NCBI GenBank assembly: GCA_963664245.1
Contig: OY760934.1
Location: forward strand, 310,001-374,000
Reading direction: 5' to 3'
DNA from: GCA-2711565 sp963664245
GTDB lineage: Bacteria; Bacteroidota; Bacteroidia; Bacteroidales; GCA-2711565
Length of the DNA stretch: 64,000 bases
Position numbers and translations under genes: made by a program. The notes under the pieces were generated by a model. The model was not told the origin of the DNA and ran no database searches. It saw nothing but the letters and a program-made list of their open reading frames with translations. Below, one piece after another: positions 52,593 through 61,933 of this stretch; the first letter of the stretch is position 1; the number at the start of each line of letters is the position of its first letter.

Positions 52593-53707
52593 TGAGAACC
52601 ATTATCTATTTAATACGTAAAGAATTTCTTCAAATACGGAGAAACAAAACCATATTACCCATTATTTTTATTATGCCAGTTGTTCAGCTATGTATACTCA
52701 TTTATGCGGCAACGCTGGATATGAAAACCATTCGCATGGGAGTGATTGATAACGACGATTCACAAACCTCAAACGAGTTGATCTCAAAATTTAAAGGAAG
52801 TCTGTTTTACGAGCTAAGCCTGATGGATTATTCGGTAGAAGAAGCCGAGAAACAAATGAAAAGCGGTGAAATTGATGCGATCCTGCAAATTCCGCATAAT
52901 TTTGAAAAGAATCTGGTTCGTGAAAACAAAAATAAAGTTCAGCTTTTAATTAATGCGATTAACGGAACCTCGGCAGGCTTAATTACTTCTTACAGCCAGG
53001 CCATTTTAACCGATTTTAATAAGAACATTGGAGTAGAATGGCTGGGTCCACGGGCGGTTCCAAAGCAAAAATTAAATATAATTACACGCTTTTGGTTCAA
53101 CCGTGATTTGGACTATAAAATTTATATGCTTCCGGGAATTCTGGTAATTCTGGTAACCATGATCGGGATGTTTCTGGCAGGACTGAACATGGTTCGCGAA
53201 AAAGAAATAGGAACTATTGAACAGATCAATGTTACGCCTATAAAAAAATACCAGTTTATTATTGCAAAGTTACTGCCCTTTTGGCTGATTGCTTTATTTG
53301 AACTGGCCTTCGGGATACTTATCGGAAAGTTCTTTTTCAACCTGCCATTATTGGGCGATTTAGTTGGGTTATTTGCCATCAGCTCGGTGTACCTGGTTTT
53401 GGTTCTATCCATCGGTTTGTTTTTATCAACCCTAACCAATACCCAGCAGCAGTTGATGTTTTTGGCTTATTTTTTCATGCTGTTGTTTATTTTGATGGGG
53501 GGCATATTTACCCCGGCTGAAAACATGCCGGATTGGGCACAAAAAGTAAATTATATCAATCCATTTGCTTACTACATGCGAAGTATAAGAATGGTGTTGC
53601 TAAAGGGATCAGGCTTTGGCGACCTGATATTTGAATTTGGGGCTTTAAGCATTTATGCTTTTATTATGCTTAGTGTTGCGTCCTTAAATTATCGAAAAAC
53701 GGCATAA
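52592..53707 (+). CDS. ABC-2 type permease, YbhR-like (371 aa)
   Basis: A paralogue of the preceding permease with the same topology and REKEIGTIEQINVTPIKKYQFIIAKLLPFW signature. The two permeases would form the transmembrane heterodimer. It is the last gene of the TetR-controlled operon. Confidence 0.92.
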   Translation: MRTIIYLIRKEFLQIRRNKTILPIIFIMPVVQLCILIYAATLDMKTIRMGVIDNDDSQTSNELISKFKGSLFYELSLMDYSVEEAEKQMKSGEIDAILQIPHNFEKNLVRENKNKVQLLINAINGTSAGLITSYSQAILTDFNKNIGVEWLGPRAVPKQKLNIITRFWFNRDLDYKIYMLPGILVILVTMIGMFLAGLNMVREKEIGTIEQINVTPIKKYQFIIAKLLPFWLIALFELAFGILIGKFFFNLPLLGDLVGLFAISSVYLVLVLSIGLFLSTLTNTQQQLMFLAYFFMLLFILMGGIFTPAENMPDWAQKVNYINPFAYYMRSIRMVLLKGSGFGDLIFEFGALSIYAFIMLSVASLNYRKTA

Positions 53708-53719
53708 AACTTAAAAAAA

Positions 53720-53752
53720 TTGTCAAACCCATTGATATAAAACATATCTTTG
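53720..53752 (+). promoter_or_regulatory. Promoter of the cold-shock gene
   Basis: TTG at 53720-53722 and TATCTTTG at 53745-53752 are spaced 22 bp. The -7 box lies 33 bp before the ATG. Confidence 0.55.
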
Positions 53753-53785
53753 CTGCATTAACAAACAAATACAATTATTATTTCA

Positions 53786-53977
53786 ATGAAACAAGGTAAA
53801 GTAAAATTCTTTAATGGATCGAAAGGTTTTGGATTTATTAAAGATGACGAAACCGGAGAAGAATATTTTGTTCACGTAACCGGTTTAATTGATCAAATTA
53901 ACGAAGATGATGACGTAACTTACGAACTCAAAGAAGGAAGAAAAGGATTAAACGCGATAAATGTTAAATTAGTTTAA
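53786..53977 (+). CDS. Cold-shock domain protein (63 aa)
   Basis: A single OB-fold cold-shock domain. RNP1 appears as KGFGFIKDDE and RNP2 as EYFVHVT, and MKQGKVKFFNGSKGFGFI is the canonical start. It binds single-stranded nucleic acid and acts as an RNA chaperone. The length is slightly short of the usual 66-70 aa because of a truncated C-terminal strand, which is common in this phylum. It has its own promoter and a strong terminator at 54018. Confidence 0.95.
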   Translation: MKQGKVKFFNGSKGFGFIKDDETGEEYFVHVTGLIDQINEDDDVTYELKEGRKGLNAINVKLV

Positions 53978-54017
53978 TAAAGAATCACAGTACAATCTAA
54001 AAGAATTTTGATCACTT

Positions 54018-54047
54018 AATCCTCCCGCTAAGCGGGAGGATTTTTTT
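54018..54047 (+). terminator. Terminator after the cold-shock gene
   Basis: Perfect 11-bp stem AATCCTCCCGC/GCGGGAGGATT (54018-54028, 54032-54042), loop TAA, then a T run. Confidence 0.92.
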
Positions 54048-54173
54048 GTTTAATAGAACCAGATTTCTAGCAAATCCAGATTCATACAGAAATAATATTT
54101 GTTCCGTTCTGAAACAAAATTATTTCGATTCATAGATTAAAGATCCGTAATACTTTTCTGTCAATTAAGTTAG

Positions 54174-54207
54174 AACCCTACGAGGGGTTTAAAACCCTCG
54201 TAGGGTT
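54174..54207. repeat. Perfect palindromic element
   Basis: Arms AACCCTACGAGGG and CCCTCGTAGGGTT (54174-54186 and 54195-54207) are perfect inverted repeats around an 8-nt centre. No T run follows, so it is not a classic terminator. It looks like a dispersed REP-type palindrome; only one copy was noticed in this window. Confidence 0.65.
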
Positions 54208-54253
54208 AGCATATAATATGTTAATAACTTTTGATAATTAGATAGTTGAAAAA

Positions 54254-54290
54254 TTGACCAAAGTGTATACATGTAGTATTTTTATGTATA
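54254..54290 (+). promoter_or_regulatory. Promoter with inverted-repeat operator of LexA-like gene
   Basis: TTG at 54254-54256 and TATTTTTA at 54277-54284 form a plausible promoter. TATACAT (54266-54272) and ATGTATA (54284-54290) are perfect 7-bp inverted repeats with an 11-bp spacer, straddling the -7 region. The position suits autorepression by the LexA-like protein starting at 54294. Confidence 0.5.
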
Positions 54291-54293
54291 ATT

Positions 54294-54911
54294 ATGGACT
54301 TAACAGAAAAAGAAATTAAAACCATAAGAATCATTTATAAATATTATAATGATTTTTTGAGAATTCCCACAGTTAGGGAATTAATGAAAGAATTAGATTA
54401 TCGTTCTCCAAGATCAGCATCCTTAATTTTTCAATCGTTATTAAATAAAGGTTTTCTAAAGAAAGATAATAATGGAAAGTACAAACTTGATGAATTAAAT
54501 AGTAATCAAAATAAAATAGATAGAACTATAACTGTCAATATTCCTCTTTTAGGAAATATTGCGTGTGGATTACCAATCCTTGCAGAAGAAAATATTGAAA
54601 CTCAAATACCCATTGCAAAAGATTTTATTAAGGATGGTTATCAATATTTTATTTTAAGGGCTGTTGGAGATTCAATGAATCTATCTGGTATTAATGATGG
54701 AGATTTATTACTAATTAAACAACAAGTAACAGCTCAGAACGGAGATTTGGTTGTAGCACTAATTGATGATGAAGCTACTGTTAAAGAGTTTATTAAAAGA
54801 AACGATATAATAATACTTAAACCTAATTCAGATAATGAAATCCACCAACCAATAATTCTGACCTCTAATTTTAGGATACAAGGGATTGTTGAAAAAATAA
54901 TATCGATTTAA
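54294..54911 (+). CDS. LexA-like S24 repressor (205 aa)
   Basis: A winged-helix LexA DNA-binding domain (TEKEIKTIRIIYKYYNDFLRIPTVRELMKELDYRSPRSASLIFQSLLNKGFL) precedes the S24 autoprotease. The nucleophile is Ser127 in GDSMNLSG and the general base Lys164 in EATVKEF. The cleavage dipeptide, Ala-Gly in most LexA proteins, is Cys91-Gly92 as in UmuD. It would be self-cleaved upon RecA activation. It could be the SOS regulator or a repressor of a local mobile unit. The AT-rich composition and two accessory genes downstream favour the latter, but this is inference. Confidence 0.9.
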   Translation: MDLTEKEIKTIRIIYKYYNDFLRIPTVRELMKELDYRSPRSASLIFQSLLNKGFLKKDNNGKYKLDELNSNQNKIDRTITVNIPLLGNIACGLPILAEENIETQIPIAKDFIKDGYQYFILRAVGDSMNLSGINDGDLLLIKQQVTAQNGDLVVALIDDEATVKEFIKRNDIIILKPNSDNEIHQPIILTSNFRIQGIVEKIISI

Positions 54912-54922
54912 AAATTAATAAA

Positions 54923-55150
54923 ATGACAAAAGGGAAAAATCAACACATCGTAAAACATGCAAGCGGCTGGGCTGTTAAAGGTGCAGGAAATGAAAAAGCT
55001 ACAAAAGTAGTTAAGACTCAAAACGAAGCAATAAATATTGGAAAAGAAATAGCAAAGAATCAAAATTCGGAGCTATTTATTCATGGGAGAAATGGTCAAA
55101 TTCGAGAACGAAATAGTTATGGGAATGACCCACACCCCCCAAAAGGTTAA
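54923..55150 (+). CDS. DUF2188 domain protein (75 aa)
   Basis: Pattern HIVKHASGWAVKGAGNEKATKVVKTQNEAINIGKEIAKNQNSELFIHGRNGQIRERNSYGNDPHPPKG is DUF2188: a small fold with a strand-helix-strand core and the conserved HGRNGQIR end. It starts 11 bp after the LexA-like gene. Its function is unknown, but the family is often found near mobile elements and DNA-repair or defence genes. Confidence 0.88.
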   Translation: MTKGKNQHIVKHASGWAVKGAGNEKATKVVKTQNEAINIGKEIAKNQNSELFIHGRNGQIRERNSYGNDPHPPKG

Positions 55151-55168
55151 ATATTATATATTCAGGTT

Positions 55169-55927
55169 ATGGAAACGAAAGTTATTAAGAAAAAATATTT
55201 AGAAGATATTACAAGACAATCTGATGCTTTGTTGGGAAAATCAACAGATGATCTTTTTAAAAAGAAAGAACCTAAATATTCTATCACACTTAATCAATTA
55301 GTAAATTTTATTGAAGCGAGTGAAAGTACCCAACGAAGAATATTGAATGGACAAATTAACCCACCCAAAGAATCTTTTTTCTGGTATCAAGGGAGTAAAG
55401 CTGCAATTAAGAAAAGTATTCCTATTAATGATGTAGAACCAATTTATCAAGGAATTAATAAATTAAAGAAAACAAAAACAGATGGGATTCAAAAAGAAAG
55501 AAATAGAATATTATCAATTACAGCTTTAGAAAAATATCTTCAAATATCTCTTCCTCTTCAATTCCGAAAACAAAAAAAAGAAGTTATAAATAATGATATA
55601 AAATATTTCGATTATCTTGGCATTAGAATAAAAATTACCCCCGATATTATTTTTAAATCCCAAGACTATATAGGAGCCGTAAAATTAAATATAAATAAAA
55701 CTAAGCCTTTCAATAAGCTTCGCATGGAAATTGTTTCTTACTTTCTTTATCAATATTTAAAAAAAGTTATTAAAGAAGAAGGAAAAACAATCGACCCAAA
55801 ACTTTGTTTATGTATAGATGTTTTTGGAAAAAACTTTGCTCATGTTCCAACAGGTACATCCGTTCCTTCAATAATAATTCAAAATGGATGTAAAGAACTT
55901 ATTAATATGTGGGACAGTTTAATTTAA
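55169..55927 (+). CDS. Unrecognised protein, AT-rich accessory gene (252 aa)
   Basis: I do not recognise this family. The N-terminal 130 residues are charged and helical (ITLNQLVNFIEASESTQRRILNGQINPPKESFFWYQGSKAAIKK). The C-terminal 120 residues look like an alpha/beta domain: YLGIRIKITPDIIFKS...YIGAVKLNINKTKPF, MEIVSYFLYQYLKKVI, and DPKLCLCIDVFGKNF. A PD followed by xxK in strand positions recalls PD-(D/E)xK nucleases, but the acidic residue of (D/E)xK is Ala, so this is only a hint. It is 18 bp after DUF2188 and likely co-transcribed from the LexA-like promoter. Confidence 0.6.
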   Translation: METKVIKKKYLEDITRQSDALLGKSTDDLFKKKEPKYSITLNQLVNFIEASESTQRRILNGQINPPKESFFWYQGSKAAIKKSIPINDVEPIYQGINKLKKTKTDGIQKERNRILSITALEKYLQISLPLQFRKQKKEVINNDIKYFDYLGIRIKITPDIIFKSQDYIGAVKLNINKTKPFNKLRMEIVSYFLYQYLKKVIKEEGKTIDPKLCLCIDVFGKNFAHVPTGTSVPSIIIQNGCKELINMWDSLI

Positions 55928-56034
55928 TACTTCTTTTTCAAACTCTCATAGAATCTAACTAAGATATCTTCTTGTAAGATAAAATACTGGCATCTTACTT
56001 TATTTAATATTTTTGCATCCCTAAACAACAATAC

Positions 56035-57927
56035 ATGAATTACCTTTCTGTCGAAAATATTTCGAAATACTTTGGAGAACGCACCTTGTTTGAAGGCTTG
56101 AATTTTGGCATTCAAAAAGGGGAGAAGGTAGCACTCATTGCCCAGAACGGGGCAGGGAAGACCACCATCCTCAATATTTTGGCAGGCAAAGAAAATTCAG
56201 ACAGCGGGGAAGTCCGCCTGCGAGAAGGCATCAGGATTGGCTATTTGGAGCAGGAACCGAACCTTAATCCCTCAGAAAGCATCAACGATTTGATTAAAGG
56301 TTCTCATTCAGAAGTTTTGGCTATTATACGCGATTATGAAAAAGCCCTTGAAGCCCAAACGCAAAATTACAACGAGCAAAACCAGCAAATGTTTGAGGAA
56401 GCTTCGGCAAAAATGGACAAAGCCAGGGCATGGGATTACGAACTCAGGATGAAACAAATGCTGAACCGTTTTAACATAACCCAGCTCGATCAACAAATCG
56501 CCACACTTTCGGGCGGGGAAAAAAAACGCCTTGCATTGGCTTTGGTTCTGCTGGATGAACCGGATTTGTTAATCCTGGATGAGCCAACCAACCACCTGGA
56601 TATCGAAATGATCGAGTGGCTGGAAAAGTTTCTGTTGCAATCCAACATTACGCTTTTAATGGTTACCCACGACCGCTACTTTCTGGACCGTGTTTGCAAC
56701 CACATCCTGGAGCTCAACAATAACAAACTGTACCACCACAAAGGCAATTACGAATACTATTTGCAAAAAAGTTTCGAACGCGAAGAAGCTGAAAAAACAG
56801 AGATTGATAAGGCCAAAAAACTCATGAAGAAAGAGTTGGACTGGATGAGGCGCATGCCCAGGGCCCGTACCCATAAATCTAAATCACGTATCGATGCTTT
56901 TTATCAAACCAAAGAGAAGGCACACAGAGGAACCATTAAAAAAGAGCTCAAATTGGAAGTAAAAGCTGCTCGTTTGGGAGGAAAAATCCTGGAGGTTAAA
57001 AATCTGGGGAAATCTTACGGTGAAACCCGAATCATCCAAAACTTTGAATACATTTTCAAAAAAGGCGAACGCATTGGCATGATTGGGAAGAATGGAGTTG
57101 GGAAGTCCAGTTTTTTAAATCTTCTCACTCAAAAAGAACAAGGCGATAACGGTGAAGTTATTATTGGCGAAACTACCGTGATGGGCTATTACACCCAAAG
57201 TGGCATTTCTTTAAACGAAGAAAAAGGTGTTTTGGAAGCGCTCAAAGAAATTGCAGAAGTAATTACCATGGCCGACGGACGCAAAGTGACAGCCTCACAA
57301 CTACTCGATCAGTTTATGTTTCCGCCCAAAATGCAATATTCGCCCATTTCATTATTGAGTGGCGGAGAACGTCGTCGCTTACATTTGTTAACCGTGCTGA
57401 TTAAAAATCCAAATTTTCTTATCCTTGATGAACCAACCAACGATTTGGATTTAATTACACTGAACAAACTGGAAGAATTTTTGGAAAATTATCAAGGTTG
57501 TTTAATCCTGGTTTCTCACGACCGATATTTTCTTGATAAATTGGTCGATCATTTGTTCATATTTGAAGGGAAGGGGGTACTACGCGATTTTTACGGCAGA
57601 TATACGGAGTATAAAAATGAGAAAGATGAACTAGAACGTTTAATTAGCAAAGAAAAGGCTCAGGAAAAAAAAGCAGAGATTCAGCAGCAAAAAACTGAAA
57701 AACCTAAAGAAAAGACAAAACTTACCTTCAAAGAGAAAATTGAGTACGAAAATCTGGAGAAAGAAATCGAGAAATTGGAAAACGAAAAATCAGAACTTGA
57801 ATTAAAACTTAACAAAGGTTCACAAGATTTTCAGGAATTAGAAAAAAATTCGAAACGCATTGCTGAACTTTTAGAAATTATTGATGAGAAAACTTTCCGT
57901 TGGATGGAGTTGGATGAATATGCATAA
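56035..57927 (+). CDS. ABC-F family ATPase, Uup-like (630 aa)
   Basis: Two ABC domains without membrane segments. First: AQNGAGKTT, LSGGEKKRLALALVLLDEP, LLILDEPTNHLD. Second: GKNGVGKSS, LSGGERRRLHLL, FLILDEPTNDLD. The linker between them (about 230-310) is the ABC-F P-site tRNA-interaction motif. A C-terminal coiled coil rich in Lys and Glu (about 530-625) marks the Uup branch. ABC-F proteins act on the ribosome. Uup is linked to ribosome handling and to DNA transposon precise excision in E. coli. Confidence 0.92.
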   Translation: MNYLSVENISKYFGERTLFEGLNFGIQKGEKVALIAQNGAGKTTILNILAGKENSDSGEVRLREGIRIGYLEQEPNLNPSESINDLIKGSHSEVLAIIRDYEKALEAQTQNYNEQNQQMFEEASAKMDKARAWDYELRMKQMLNRFNITQLDQQIATLSGGEKKRLALALVLLDEPDLLILDEPTNHLDIEMIEWLEKFLLQSNITLLMVTHDRYFLDRVCNHILELNNNKLYHHKGNYEYYLQKSFEREEAEKTEIDKAKKLMKKELDWMRRMPRARTHKSKSRIDAFYQTKEKAHRGTIKKELKLEVKAARLGGKILEVKNLGKSYGETRIIQNFEYIFKKGERIGMIGKNGVGKSSFLNLLTQKEQGDNGEVIIGETTVMGYYTQSGISLNEEKGVLEALKEIAEVITMADGRKVTASQLLDQFMFPPKMQYSPISLLSGGERRRLHLLTVLIKNPNFLILDEPTNDLDLITLNKLEEFLENYQGCLILVSHDRYFLDKLVDHLFIFEGKGVLRDFYGRYTEYKNEKDELERLISKEKAQEKKAEIQQQKTEKPKEKTKLTFKEKIEYENLEKEIEKLENEKSELELKLNKGSQDFQELEKNSKRIAELLEIIDEKTFRWMELDEYA

Positions 57928-58095
57928 GCATTATTCAAAAAACAGCTTTGCCAGTCGAGTACGATTTTGCCCCCGGGTTTCTGATATATTCTCGAATTAT
58001 GATTTTAATAGTCTCAACCGATATATATAAATTTATCTTCTAGAACAACAATATTTATTAGTCGTATAATATATATTATGTTAAGTATGATCCTT

Positions 58096-58137
58096 ATTAT
58101 AAAAGGGAGCTTACTTATATACTCCCCTTTATAATTA
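58096..58137. terminator. Bidirectional terminator between uup-like and TPR genes
   Basis: Arms TTATAAAAGGGAG and CTCCCCTTTATAA (58097-58109 and 58122-58134), about 12 pairs, enclose a 12-nt loop. It sits between the convergent ABC-F and TPR genes. Confidence 0.7.
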
Positions 58138-58139
58138 TT

Positions 58140-59321
58140 TTATTGTAATGCTTTTATCTGATCGTTAACGGCTTTAAATTTCTCCATGTCTTTTGTACGA
58201 AGATAGATTTCTTTTAATGAATTCAAAGTACCCAGATTATTAGGTTTTAAAACATTCGCTTTTTCAAGATAAGGTAATGATTCAACCAAGAATTTTTCGC
58301 CTTTAGCTTTAATGGCATCGTAATTATCATCACCAAAAGGAAGATTGTTTGCTATTTCAATATAATATACTCCCATATTAAAAATCATTGCACCTAAATT
58401 AAATATAACATCAGACGAACTAGGGTCTGGATCAAGTTCAATAGCTTTTTTATAAGTAGCAAGAGCTTTTTCATATGCATTCAACCTTACATCCTCGGTT
58501 TTTGTGGTATCTGCACAAAGAACATTGTACATAGTGGCAATTGCCAAGTTTATCGAAAAGTTTTCACTATCAGATTCTCTAACTTTCTCAAGTGTAACAA
58601 TCGCTTTTTCCGGTTGTTCTGTTTTTAAGAATAAGTTTGATTCAGCAATTAATAAAGAATATTCTTCAGGATACATCTCACGTCCTTGCTCTAATACTTT
58701 AGTAGCCGTTTCAATCTCGTCTTTTTCAATTAATAAATTAGCATATTCGGAAAAAACGCCAGGTTTAAAATATTCTAATTCAAGAAGTTTAGCATACCAT
58801 GGTATTGATTTATCTTTTTCGCCTGCTAAATTGTACGAGACTGCAATATTATAAACCGTGTTGGTGTCTTGAAAATCCTCAGTGTTTGAGATGTTAAACG
58901 ATTCTTCAAAGAAAGCACCTGCAGCAGCATAATTTTTCGCATTATATTCTGCAACAGCATCATTATATTTAACACTGGCCAAATTTAGCAATCCTTGGCG
59001 AATTTGATCTTTGTATTCATTTTTAGAGTCTAGCTCAATACATTTTTTAAAAGCTTCTAATGATTTTTCTACAGCATCTTTATCAAGGGTAAGTTCTTTT
59101 GTGAAATTTTGAGCAATTCCAGCATAAATTTGCCCTCGGTATAACCAGGTTAATGGATCATCTTTACTTTTGGGATGTTCGGTAGCGGCATCAATTAACT
59201 CTTTTGCTTTTGACATTTTGCCTGCTTCAAAGTTTGAAAATGCACCTCTAACTTTCCCCATTTGAGGAAAAGCAGAACTTGTGATAAAAAATAAAATTAT
59301 TATTACTGTTATTTTTTTCAT
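58140..59321 (-). CDS. Exported tetratricopeptide-repeat protein (393 aa)
   Basis: A signal peptide (ITVIIILFFITSSAFPQ) is followed by repeated 34-residue helix pairs such as AVEKSLEAFKKCIELDSKNEYKDQI and ALATYKKAIELDPDPSSSDVIFNLGAMIFNMGVYYIEIANN. It is thus a periplasmic or outer-membrane TPR scaffold. It lies 95 bp downstream of gyrA on the same strand. Its partner is unknown. Confidence 0.88.
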   Translation of the reverse strand: MKKITVIIILFFITSSAFPQMGKVRGAFSNFEAGKMSKAKELIDAATEHPKSKDDPLTWLYRGQIYAGIAQNFTKELTLDKDAVEKSLEAFKKCIELDSKNEYKDQIRQGLLNLASVKYNDAVAEYNAKNYAAAGAFFEESFNISNTEDFQDTNTVYNIAVSYNLAGEKDKSIPWYAKLLELEYFKPGVFSEYANLLIEKDEIETATKVLEQGREMYPEEYSLLIAESNLFLKTEQPEKAIVTLEKVRESDSENFSINLAIATMYNVLCADTTKTEDVRLNAYEKALATYKKAIELDPDPSSSDVIFNLGAMIFNMGVYYIEIANNLPFGDDNYDAIKAKGEKFLVESLPYLEKANVLKPNNLGTLNSLKEIYLRTKDMEKFKAVNDQIKALQ

Positions 59322-59416
59322 AGTGTTGTATTTTAAAATTGTTCTTAATTTCTATTTCAAAGATAAAAAAATAGTGTTATTACCCTATACCTATTTCAAT
59401 AATCTTGCCAATTTTT

Positions 59417-61933
59417 TTACTCTACATTCTCTGATTCAATATTCTCGCTATCTACACTTTCTATATCAGCGTCTCCATTACCGTTTTCCATAATTTCGGC
59501 GGCTACTTTAGCAACAGAAGCAATACTATCCTCATCTTTTAAGTTGATTAAACGAACCCCTTGTGTAGCACGTCCCATAACACGTAAATCATCTACAGAA
59601 AGCCTGATAATCAACCCTGAACGGTTAATAATCATTAAATCGTCACCATCCTGAACTGCATTGATCGCAATTAAATCACCAGTTTTAGGAGTAATATTAA
59701 TGGTTTTAACCCCCTTACCTCCCCTATTGGTTACACGGTAATCGTCAAGAGGCGAACGCTTTCCATATCCATTCTCGGATACAACCAGTATATTATCGTT
59801 CGGATCATCAATACAAATCATACCAATAACTTCATCGTCTTTACTGGCAAGGGTTATACCTCTAACACCGGCAGCATTTCTTCCCATCGGGCGAACATTT
59901 TCTTCATTAAAGCGGATAGCCCTTCCTGAACGTATTGCCATCAATATTTCACTTTTACCAGTGGTTAACTTAGCTGCAAGTAGTTGATCGCCCTCGTTAA
60001 TTGTTATAGCATTTATCCCATTCTGGCGTGGGCGGCTATAAGCTTCCAAAGACGTTTTTTTGATGGTACCTTTTTTAGTACACATTGTTATATAGGTACT
60101 ATTCAGGTAATCTTTATCGGTTAAATCCTTAATATTAATAAATGCCCGAACCTTATCATCGGGTTCTATATTTACAAGGTTCTGAATAGCGCGTCCTTTG
60201 GAGCTCTTACTTCCTTCCGGGATTTCAAATACCCGTAACCAGAAACATTTTCCTTTTTCTGTAAAGAACAGCATATAATTATGCATGGAAGCAATGAAAA
60301 GATATTCCACAAAATCCTCATCACGGATTTGGCTTCCTTTGGCTCCTCTCCCCCCCCTTTTTTGTTGGCGGTATTCGGTAAGTTGTGTACGTTTTACATA
60401 GCCTAAATGCGAGATGGTAATAACCACATCATCATCCGGAATGGTATCTTCAATTCGGAAATCATCAGCAGAATAAACAATATTGCTACGATTTTCATCG
60501 CCATATTTTTCCTTTACTTCCCGGAGTTCATTTTTGATAATCTCCATTCTCATTCCTTCATTGGCCAATATTTCTTTATAATGAGTTATTTGCTTCAAAA
60601 GTTCTTCGTATTCGGCTTTAATTTTTTCACGTTCAAGACCGGTTAGCTTTTGCAAACGCATGTCCAAAATAGCCCTTGCCTGGATTTCTGATAAATTAAA
60701 TTTTTCCATCAATCCTTCGCGGGCTTCTTCCGGTGTTCTTGAAGCACGGATCAAAGCAATAACTTCGTCTAAATGATCAAGGGCAACCAATAATCCAAGA
60801 AGGATATGGGCTTTTTTCTCTGCTTCAGACAATTCGTATTTTGTACGGCGAATAACCACTTCGTGGCGGTGCTCAACAAAATGATAAATAAGGTCTTTCA
60901 GGTTAAGGGTTTTTGGACGACCCTTAACCAGTGCAATATTATTAACACTAAAAGCTGTTTGGAGCTGGGTTTGTTGGTATAACTGATTAAGCACAACATT
61001 GGTAACAGCATCGCGCTTTAATTCATAAACAATCCGTATTCCGTTACGATCAGATTCATCACGCAAATCAGAAATCCCTTCTATTTTCTTATCATTGATT
61101 AAATCGGCTGTTTTTTTAATCATTTCAGCTTTATTCACCTGATAAGGAATAGAGGTAACAATGATTTGTTCACGCCCTCCCGAAGTTTCTTCGACCGTTG
61201 CTTCACCACGCATTACAACCCTTCCTCGGCCTGTTTCAAAGGCATCTTTAACGCCCTCGTAGCCATAAATGGTAGCACCGGTAGGAAAATCCGGGGCTTT
61301 GATGAATTGCATCAATTCGGGGATGGTAATTTCTCTGTTATCGATGTAGGCAATAGTTCCGTCAATAACTTCCGATAAATTATGAGGCGGCATATTGGTA
61401 GCCATCCCTACGGCAATACCTGAAGCTCCGTTTATCAGCAGGTTAGGTATCCGGGTAGGAAGAACCACGGGTTCTTTCAACGAATCGTCAAAGTTTAATT
61501 GAAAGTCAACGGTATCTTTATCAATATCCACCAACATTTCTTCGGCAATCTTACGCAAACGGGCTTCGGTATAACGCATAGCCGCAGGGCTATCGCCATC
61601 AATTGAACCAAAGTTACCCTGTCCGTCTACCAAAGGATAACGTAAAGACCAATCCTGGGCCATACGAACCATGGCATCATAAACGGAAGAATCTCCGTGC
61701 GGGTGATACTTACCAAGCACCTCCCCTACTATACGTGCCGATTTTTTATACGGTCGGTTTGAAAATAATCCTAAATCTAACATGCCGTAAAGAACACGGC
61801 GGTGTACTGGTTTAAATCCATCTCTAACGTCAGGCAAAGCACGCGACACAATCACTGACATTGAATAGTCAATGTATGCCGATTTCATCTGATCTTCAAT
61901 ATTAACCTGAACTATCTTTTCTCCTTCTTGCAT
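59417..61933 (-). CDS. gyrA: DNA gyrase subunit A (838 aa)
   Basis: GyrA is the DNA-cleaving subunit of the type II topoisomerase that supercoils DNA. The catalytic Tyr121 is in AAMRYTEARL. The quinolone-determining segment HPHGDSSVYDAMVRM keeps Ser83 and the acidic Asp86, so no known resistance substitution is seen. The GyrA box QQKRGGRGAKG is present near residue 555 and six C-terminal beta-pinwheel blades follow. The last 25 residues are acidic (MENGNGDADIESVDSENIES), a usual regulatory tail. Confidence 0.98.
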   Translation of the reverse strand: MQEGEKIVQVNIEDQMKSAYIDYSMSVIVSRALPDVRDGFKPVHRRVLYGMLDLGLFSNRPYKKSARIVGEVLGKYHPHGDSSVYDAMVRMAQDWSLRYPLVDGQGNFGSIDGDSPAAMRYTEARLRKIAEEMLVDIDKDTVDFQLNFDDSLKEPVVLPTRIPNLLINGASGIAVGMATNMPPHNLSEVIDGTIAYIDNREITIPELMQFIKAPDFPTGATIYGYEGVKDAFETGRGRVVMRGEATVEETSGGREQIIVTSIPYQVNKAEMIKKTADLINDKKIEGISDLRDESDRNGIRIVYELKRDAVTNVVLNQLYQQTQLQTAFSVNNIALVKGRPKTLNLKDLIYHFVEHRHEVVIRRTKYELSEAEKKAHILLGLLVALDHLDEVIALIRASRTPEEAREGLMEKFNLSEIQARAILDMRLQKLTGLEREKIKAEYEELLKQITHYKEILANEGMRMEIIKNELREVKEKYGDENRSNIVYSADDFRIEDTIPDDDVVITISHLGYVKRTQLTEYRQQKRGGRGAKGSQIRDEDFVEYLFIASMHNYMLFFTEKGKCFWLRVFEIPEGSKSSKGRAIQNLVNIEPDDKVRAFINIKDLTDKDYLNSTYITMCTKKGTIKKTSLEAYSRPRQNGINAITINEGDQLLAAKLTTGKSEILMAIRSGRAIRFNEENVRPMGRNAAGVRGITLASKDDEVIGMICIDDPNDNILVVSENGYGKRSPLDDYRVTNRGGKGVKTINITPKTGDLIAINAVQDGDDLMIINRSGLIIRLSVDDLRVMGRATQGVRLINLKDEDSIASVAKVAAEIMENGNGDADIESVDSENIESENVE

